Shown here piece after piece: positions 59,382-64,000 of a stretch of 64,000 bases of DNA. The stretch spans positions 51,462 to 115,461 of the forward strand of contig JAZUKN010000097.1 in the NCBI GenBank assembly GCA_045643285.1. The letters run 5' to 3'. The stretch is from UMGS1696 sp045643285 (GTDB taxonomy: Bacteria > Bacillota > Clostridia > Oscillospirales > CAG-272). The notes under the pieces were generated by a model. The model was not told where the DNA came from and searched no databases. It saw nothing but the letters and a program-made list of their open reading frames with translations. The position numbers were made by a program, and so were the translations under genes. Numbering within the stretch: position 1 is the first letter of the stretch; each line of letters begins with the position of its first letter.

Positions 59382-61859
59382 ATGGAACTTCTCGAATACG
59401 AAAAACGGCATATAGATACAGTGCGCGAGTGCGGCGCGGAATGTACGGTTCTGCTCAAAAAGAACGGCGAATTTCCCGTTCAAAACCCATGCAGAGTTGC
59501 CCTTTACGGAAGCGGCGCACGGCGGACTCTCAAGGGCGGCACAGGATCGGGCGACGTTTATTCGCGCTTTTTCATCACGGCGGAAGAAGGCTTCGAGCGC
59601 GCCGGTTTTACCGTTACCACTAAAGACTGGCTCGACAAATACGACGACTTTGCCGACGCACGCCATAAGGAATTTGCGCGTAAGCTCCGCCTTAAAATAA
59701 AAAGAGTCGGACGCGAGGGAATGCTCCTCTACGGTACGGGCGCTATCGACTCCGAAGAAGAATATGAGTTCTTTACTCACGCCGACGGTGATATATGCGT
59801 CTATGTTGTCGCGCGACTGTCCGGCGAGGGAAGCGACCGGGAAGCGAAAAAAGGCGACTTCTTTCTCACAGACGGCGAAGTCCGCGATATTCTCCGACTC
59901 AACCAAAAATTCAAAAAATTCATGCTCGTTCTTAACGTCTCCGGTGTTGTTGACCTCACACCCGTGAAGGAAGTCGGCAATATCCTCATTCTTTCACAGC
60001 TCGGCGTACCGACGGGCGACATTCTCGCCGACATCGTTCTCGGTAAGCAGAATCCGTCCGGCAGACTTACGACAACTTGGTCGGCATACTCCGATTATCA
60101 GACGATAGGCGAGTTCGGAGAGCGCGACGACACACGCTATAACGAAGGTATTTACGTCGGCTACCGCTATTTCGACACGCTCGGAAAAACTCCGCTGTTC
60201 CCGTTCGGGTACGGTATTTCGTACACCGATTTTGCCGTAAAATTCGGTACTGTAACGGCGTGCGGCTCGAAAATCACTTTGACCGCGACGGTGAAGAACA
60301 CCGGCAAATACGCCGGAAAAGACGTAGTCGAAGCATATCTCTCCTGCCCGTGGGGAAGATTCGATAAGCCAGCGAAAGAACTCTGCGCCCACCGGAAAAC
60401 GCGCCTGCTCCAGCCGGGCGAGAGCGAAGAAGTAACATTGACGTTCGATCTCACATCTCACACGACTTACGATAAACAGAACGCCGCGTACATCCTCGAA
60501 AAAGGCGATTATCTCGTATATCTCGGTCACGACAGCCGCGACTGCCGCATATCGGCAAAGCTCACGCTTGAAGGCGACGTGACGGTCAGACGGGTACATA
60601 ATATCGGCGGCGAGGTCGATTTCGACGACTTCATCCCCGAAAAGCCCGAACGAATCATCCCCGAAAACATCCCCGAAATAAAGCTGTCGGCAAACGATTT
60701 CACAACGGAGACCGTCTCCTACGACAGGGCAAAATTCGAAAAAATAGAGCCGTTTGTTGCGTCTCTCACCGACGACGAGCTGATTTATCTTTGCATCGGG
60801 CAGTTCAATCCCGTTGTCGACGGCAAAGAGATCGAAGGCCCCGGTAACTCCGTCTTCGGATGCGTCGGTGAGACGACAAAGAACATACGGGACAAGTTCA
60901 AGAGAACGCTTACAATGTCCGACGGCCCTGCCGGACTGAGACTGACACGCGAAATAATCCTCGCAAAAGACGAGCCGTTCGACGTGTTCGGACATGAACT
61001 TGACTGGCTTGTCGAAGTACAGCCTTACGCCGAAAGAATGAAGATGAAACGCGAACTTGCACGCAGACCGCGCGGCAAGAGAGTGTATCAGTACACCGTG
61101 GCGATCCCGATAGCAACGGCAGTCGCGCAAAGCTGGAATCCCTCCCTTGCGGAGACGCTCGGCGATCTCGTCGGCGAAGAGCTTGAGTATTTCGGCATAA
61201 ATATCTGGCTCGCACCGGCGCTCAATATCCACCGCAACGTGCTTTGCGGACGCAATTTCGAGTATTATTCCGAAGATCCTCTCATCAGCGGAGAAACTGC
61301 GGCGGCGATAACGCGCGGTGTTATGCGCCACGAAGGCAGAACGACGACGATCAAGCATTTCTGCTGTAACAACCAGGAGTTCAACCGCTTCGGCAGTAAC
61401 TCGCTCGTGTCTGAACGGGCGATGCGCGAGATCTATATGCGCGGCTTCGAGTACGTTATCAGAAACACGGACGCAAAGTGTGTGATGACGACGTATAACC
61501 TCCTGAACGGGCTTCACACCTGCGAAAGACGTGATCTCTGCTACGACGTACTGCGCGCGGAATGGGGATTTGACGGCGTTGTGATGACTGACTGGGCATG
61601 GACGGGCGGAAACGACATCGGCAACAAGTACGGCGGATTCGTCTGCTCGCGTATTCTTGCGGCGGACAACGATCTCATGATGCCCGGACGCACGAGCGAT
61701 TTTGACGACGCAAAAGCGGCACTTCAGGGCGGACGGCTCACCCGTCATCAGCTCGAAGTGAACGCGAGCCGAATCTACAGACTGATTAACGACCTCGGCG
61801 GCACGGAAAAAGAATATGTCAAATATAATTCAAAGGACTATATGAACGATCATACGTGA
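59382..61859 (+). CDS. GH3 beta-glucosidase-type enzyme with permuted domain order
   Basis: An 825-residue cytoplasmic GH3. The domain order is reversed: the (alpha/beta)6 sandwich that is normally second comes first (about 20-235, with VLLKKNGEFPV and GNPSGRLTTTWS-like QNPSGRLTTTW), then an Fn3-like part (about 270-390), and the TIM-like barrel that is normally first lies last (about 455-800), with GPAGLR, LAPALNIHRNVLCGRNFEYYSEDP and the nucleophile Asp737 in VVMTDWA. Rumen GH3 enzymes of the Ruminococcus albus/Butyrivibrio type show this permutation. The ATG at 59382 has GGAG before it. Sugar specificity is open (beta-glucoside or beta-xyloside). Confidence 0.92.
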   Translation: MELLEYEKRHIDTVRECGAECTVLLKKNGEFPVQNPCRVALYGSGARRTLKGGTGSGDVYSRFFITAEEGFERAGFTVTTKDWLDKYDDFADARHKEFARKLRLKIKRVGREGMLLYGTGAIDSEEEYEFFTHADGDICVYVVARLSGEGSDREAKKGDFFLTDGEVRDILRLNQKFKKFMLVLNVSGVVDLTPVKEVGNILILSQLGVPTGDILADIVLGKQNPSGRLTTTWSAYSDYQTIGEFGERDDTRYNEGIYVGYRYFDTLGKTPLFPFGYGISYTDFAVKFGTVTACGSKITLTATVKNTGKYAGKDVVEAYLSCPWGRFDKPAKELCAHRKTRLLQPGESEEVTLTFDLTSHTTYDKQNAAYILEKGDYLVYLGHDSRDCRISAKLTLEGDVTVRRVHNIGGEVDFDDFIPEKPERIIPENIPEIKLSANDFTTETVSYDRAKFEKIEPFVASLTDDELIYLCIGQFNPVVDGKEIEGPGNSVFGCVGETTKNIRDKFKRTLTMSDGPAGLRLTREIILAKDEPFDVFGHELDWLVEVQPYAERMKMKRELARRPRGKRVYQYTVAIPIATAVAQSWNPSLAETLGDLVGEELEYFGINIWLAPALNIHRNVLCGRNFEYYSEDPLISGETAAAITRGVMRHEGRTTTIKHFCCNNQEFNRFGSNSLVSERAMREIYMRGFEYVIRNTDAKCVMTTYNLLNGLHTCERRDLCYDVLRAEWGFDGVVMTDWAWTGGNDIGNKYGGFVCSRILAADNDLMMPGRTSDFDDAKAALQGGRLTRHQLEVNASRIYRLINDLGGTEKEYVKYNSKDYMNDHT

Positions 61860-61949
61860 AAAAACGACAGTATGTTTACCTGTGGTAAGGATTTTTACGG
61901 GAAGCTCGTTATGAATGTAGACAAATCAGAATTTGGGGAGGTACTCATA

Positions 61950-62267
61950 ATGAAAAAAGTCCTGTTTCTTGCAATGCTTTTGTGTTCGGTTTTATTTTTG
62001 TCATCGTGTGAAGTTCATTATTTTGGAAGCAACTACGATGTACCATGGTATATAATAGCAATTCCGGTAGCACTTTTTTCGTTTGTTGTTCTTTTTACAG
62101 CACATATTTCTATCATTAAAAAATACTATAAATGCCCTAAATGCGGAACAGAATTTAAGCCGAAATGGTACACATTATCATCATGGATTCATGAAAATGA
62201 TAAAAGAGTAATGCGCTGTCCGAAATGTGGAAGAAAAGGTTTCTGCAAGGATATTGATAGCAAATAA
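61950..62267 (+). CDS. small lipoprotein-like membrane protein with zinc ribbon
   Basis: A 105-residue protein. A signal peptide ends in LFLSSC (lipobox, Cys17); one further helix follows (about 31-52); then a zinc ribbon with CPKCGTEF and CPKCGRKG. The ribbon would lie in the cytoplasm if the protein spans twice, so the lipobox may be chance. GGGGAGG precedes the ATG at 61950. Base composition is clearly A+T-richer than its neighbours, which suggests recent gain. Function unknown. Confidence 0.65.
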   Translation: MKKVLFLAMLLCSVLFLSSCEVHYFGSNYDVPWYIIAIPVALFSFVVLFTAHISIIKKYYKCPKCGTEFKPKWYTLSSWIHENDKRVMRCPKCGRKGFCKDIDSK

Positions 62268-62401
62268 AACTTCGTTTTCATCCCTACAAATCCCGGTTTG
62301 TCGGGAACATTTCTTATATATTATCAAAGTCTTTTGCGCAGCTTTTCTTCAGAAAAGCGCGTTCCCCTGCATCTCCCGCCTTTTCTAACTGAAAGAAATA
62401 A

Positions 62402-62438
62402 CCCGTCGAGAAGATTTTTCTTCTTTGACGGGTTTTCT
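62402..62438. terminator. bidirectional terminator between the zinc-ribbon gene and the GH2 gene
   Basis: CCCGTC...GACGGG with an inner GAAGA/TCTTC stem; TTTTCTT follows on the plus strand and TTATTTC on the minus strand. Confidence 0.7.
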
Positions 62439-62464
62439 TATATGTTGATGCCGTTACGGTCGTT

Positions 62465-64000
62465 TTATCTTGTCTTTTTCCATTCTCTGTACGGCTCGAC
62501 GTCAGACTCAAATACCGGCTTTATCGTTACACTTGCCCGGAAGTCGCATTTTCCGACCATGTACTTTTCTTCAAGTCCGGGACCGCAGGAATTAGAGCCG
62601 AGTCCCGATTCGCGGAACGCAACGATGACCGTTGATTCCGGCTCGCGCTGAAGCTCGTAGTGATGCGCCATTTTCGTGAGCTGTTCGGGTGAGTAGTGCG
62701 AAGCATTGAACGAGAACGTGTCTCCCGACGTGAACAGAAGTCCGTGACCGGCGACAGTCATAACGTCAGCCCAGCGGCAACCCCAGTGGGACGAATTTTC
62801 CTGCGGGAAGACGTAAGGCTCGTAGTTTTCGGTGACGGTCATGCGGTATTCGCCGAGCTTCGTTGAGAGATGCTTGTCGATGTAGCTCTCGTGCGGACCG
62901 TAACCGTAGAACGCCATCTGCTCCGAGCCTTCCGGCATTGTCAAACGGAGCGCGAACCGCGGCAGGAACGTGTCCTTGACGAGCGGATGAACGTCGGCGT
63001 CAACTTTCAGCGATCCGTCAGCCGATACGGTGTATGTGAATGTGGCTTTCAGAATGTTGTTTTTCGCTTTTGCGCCGAGCGCGATCTCTGATCTTATTAC
63101 AGCCTCGTGCGCGTCCGCTTTTTCGAGAGTGCAGGAGTAGCATTTGAGTATCGCACTGTCAAATCCGAAGAACTGCCACTGTGATTTCACGTTTCTGTCG
63201 TTGTCGGCAGGCGCGCGCCATATCTCCGGCATAACGGGACGGGTGACAAGATCTTCGCCGTTGTCGCGGATGTGCGCTATCATGCCGCATTTCTTGCAGA
63301 AAACGTACTCCGTCTCGCCGACAGTGACCGTATAGCTGCCGTCACCGTCGACTGCTTTAACAGCGTAGAGCGGTGCGCGTCCGCAGTTGTGCGCTTCCGG
63401 CTCGCTTTCGTGGATGAACTGCGCGAATCCGACTTCGTATCCGGCGTCTGCCCATTCCGTCGGCTTGTTCTGACGGAACGACAGATCAAGCACTGCGCTC
63501 TCGCCGTTTTTGTTCGTGTAGCCGTCGAACAACTTGTACTCTTTTTCTTCGAGCGGATCGAGACCGAGAGAGGGAACAGTGCCGGAAAGAACGGACTTGC
63601 CGTCGACTTTCACGCACCACGCGAGCGAAATGTCGTCGCATTTCTTGAAATATCTGCGCGACTTGATCTTCACCGTACCGTCCGCCGTTTCGTTGACAAA
63701 GAACGGCATTATCACCTGCTTCAGCTCTTTCAGTCCCGTGTGTACCCGTCTGTCCGGATAAACAAGACCGTCAACGCAGAAGTTTCCGTCATTCGGATAA
63801 TCGTTAAAGTCACCGCCGTATGTATATTTGTAACCGCCTTTACCGTCGGGAACAGCGACCGAATGGTCGGTAAATTCCCAGATACAACCTCCGACAAATT
63901 CATCGTTTGAATCAATCAGCTCCCAATAATCTCTTAAATCTCCGGGGCCGTTGCCCATTGCGTGACAGTATTCACACATATAGAACGGCTTTTTCTTTCT
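62465..64000 (-). CDS. GH2 beta-galactosidase (5' end beyond window)
   Basis: The C-terminal 511 residues are visible; the frame runs off the right edge. It begins within the catalytic barrel: CEYCHAMGNGPG carries the nucleophile Glu that matches Glu537 of E. coli LacZ, and GGCIWEFTDHS follows. Then come an immunoglobulin-like domain and the large C-terminal Bgal_small_N sandwich (VTRPVMPEIWRAPADND, LPRFALRLTMPEGSEQMAFYGYGPHESYID, HWGCRWADV), the LacZ long-form layout. It hydrolyses beta-galactosides. The acid/base region is outside the window. Confidence 0.93.
   Translation of the reverse strand, partial: RKKKPFYMCEYCHAMGNGPGDLRDYWELIDSNDEFVGGCIWEFTDHSVAVPDGKGGYKYTYGGDFNDYPNDGNFCVDGLVYPDRRVHTGLKELKQVIMPFFVNETADGTVKIKSRRYFKKCDDISLAWCVKVDGKSVLSGTVPSLGLDPLEEKEYKLFDGYTNKNGESAVLDLSFRQNKPTEWADAGYEVGFAQFIHESEPEAHNCGRAPLYAVKAVDGDGSYTVTVGETEYVFCKKCGMIAHIRDNGEDLVTRPVMPEIWRAPADNDRNVKSQWQFFGFDSAILKCYSCTLEKADAHEAVIRSEIALGAKAKNNILKATFTYTVSADGSLKVDADVHPLVKDTFLPRFALRLTMPEGSEQMAFYGYGPHESYIDKHLSTKLGEYRMTVTENYEPYVFPQENSSHWGCRWADVMTVAGHGLLFTSGDTFSFNASHYSPEQLTKMAHHYELQREPESTVIVAFRESGLGSNSCGPGLEEKYMVGKCDFRASVTIKPVFESDVEPYREWKKTR

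Noticed and set aside
59994..61748. 584-codon open frame antisense to the GH3 gene
   Set aside because: It overlaps the complete GH3 coding sequence, has no recognisable domain and no start signal.

Overview
The window reads as chromosome of a spore-forming, diderm-free Clostridia bacterium, most likely an uncultured gut Oscillospirales/Ruminococcaceae-type lineage. Reasons: a cotJABC spore-coat operon, a Firmicutes-style dcw cluster with a PASTA-domain PBP, strong AGGAGG ribosome sites, consensus sigma-A promoters with 17-bp spacers, a mid-range GC content, and many carbohydrate-active enzymes (GH36, GH39, GH95, GH3, GH2) of the kind gut Clostridia use on plant and host glycans. The assignment to a lineage is inference from gene content; no taxonomic marker was searched.

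Layout. 1-8.0 kb (minus strand): a GH36 enzyme cut by the left edge; a three-gene membrane operon (flotillin, a two-fold-repeat membrane protein, a small membrane-anchored protein) whose leader is a yybP-ykoY-type manganese riboswitch; a repeat-filled gap; radA; an N-acetylmuramoyl-L-alanine amidase. 8.1-16.2 kb (minus): an ABC transporter (FtsX-like permease plus ATPase), the aroC / aroE-aroK fusion / aroQ operon, a PPK2-family kinase, and cotJABC. 16.4-27.3 kb: tRNA-Ser followed by an unusual non-coding element, an operon of hypothetical / EamA transporter / rnhA / DUF1294 / comEC, a second EamA transporter overlapping a GH39 enzyme, a GH95 enzyme, then the same non-coding element attached to tRNA-Arg. 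27.4-31.1 kb: a ROK-like regulator with a mannose-6-phosphate isomerase, and a YetF/DUF4363 pair. 31.2-38.3 kb: a four-tRNA operon (Val, Asp, Phe, Gly), a secreted tyrosine phosphatase, a DJ-1 / FolC-ligase / CPBP protease / MltG run, a BrkB membrane protein and endonuclease IV. 38.4-52.6 kb: the division and cell-wall cluster mraZ-rsmH-ftsL-pbp-murE-murF-mraY-ftsW-murG-ftsQ-ftsZ; murD, murC and ftsA are not in it. 52.6-64 kb: a cystatin-like lipoprotein, an oxidoreductase/isomerase sugar pair, glutamyl- and glutaminyl-tRNA synthetases, tRNA-Lys, a circularly permuted GH3, a zinc-ribbon lipoprotein and a GH2 beta-galactosidase cut by the right edge.

The most striking material is non-coding. 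tRNA-Ser(GCU) and tRNA-Arg(CCG), 11 kb apart and unrelated in sequence, are each followed by the same ~370-400 bp composite: terminator, inverted copy of that tRNA's own T-arm, a hairpin with a conserved TCCGGTGGA apex, a direct 21-23 nt copy of that tRNA's own 3' end at the same distance (about 151 bp), a second terminator, a ~100 bp module with 10-bp terminal inverted repeats, and an array of mutually unrelated short hairpins joined by a constant 8-nt linker (ACTTCACT). A second hairpin array with a different linker (ACGATGAT) and a family of long hairpin-mosaic repeats occur in other gaps. The second strong signal is the manganese riboswitch in front of a flotillin operon.

All functional calls rest on reading motifs by eye; no database search was possible.
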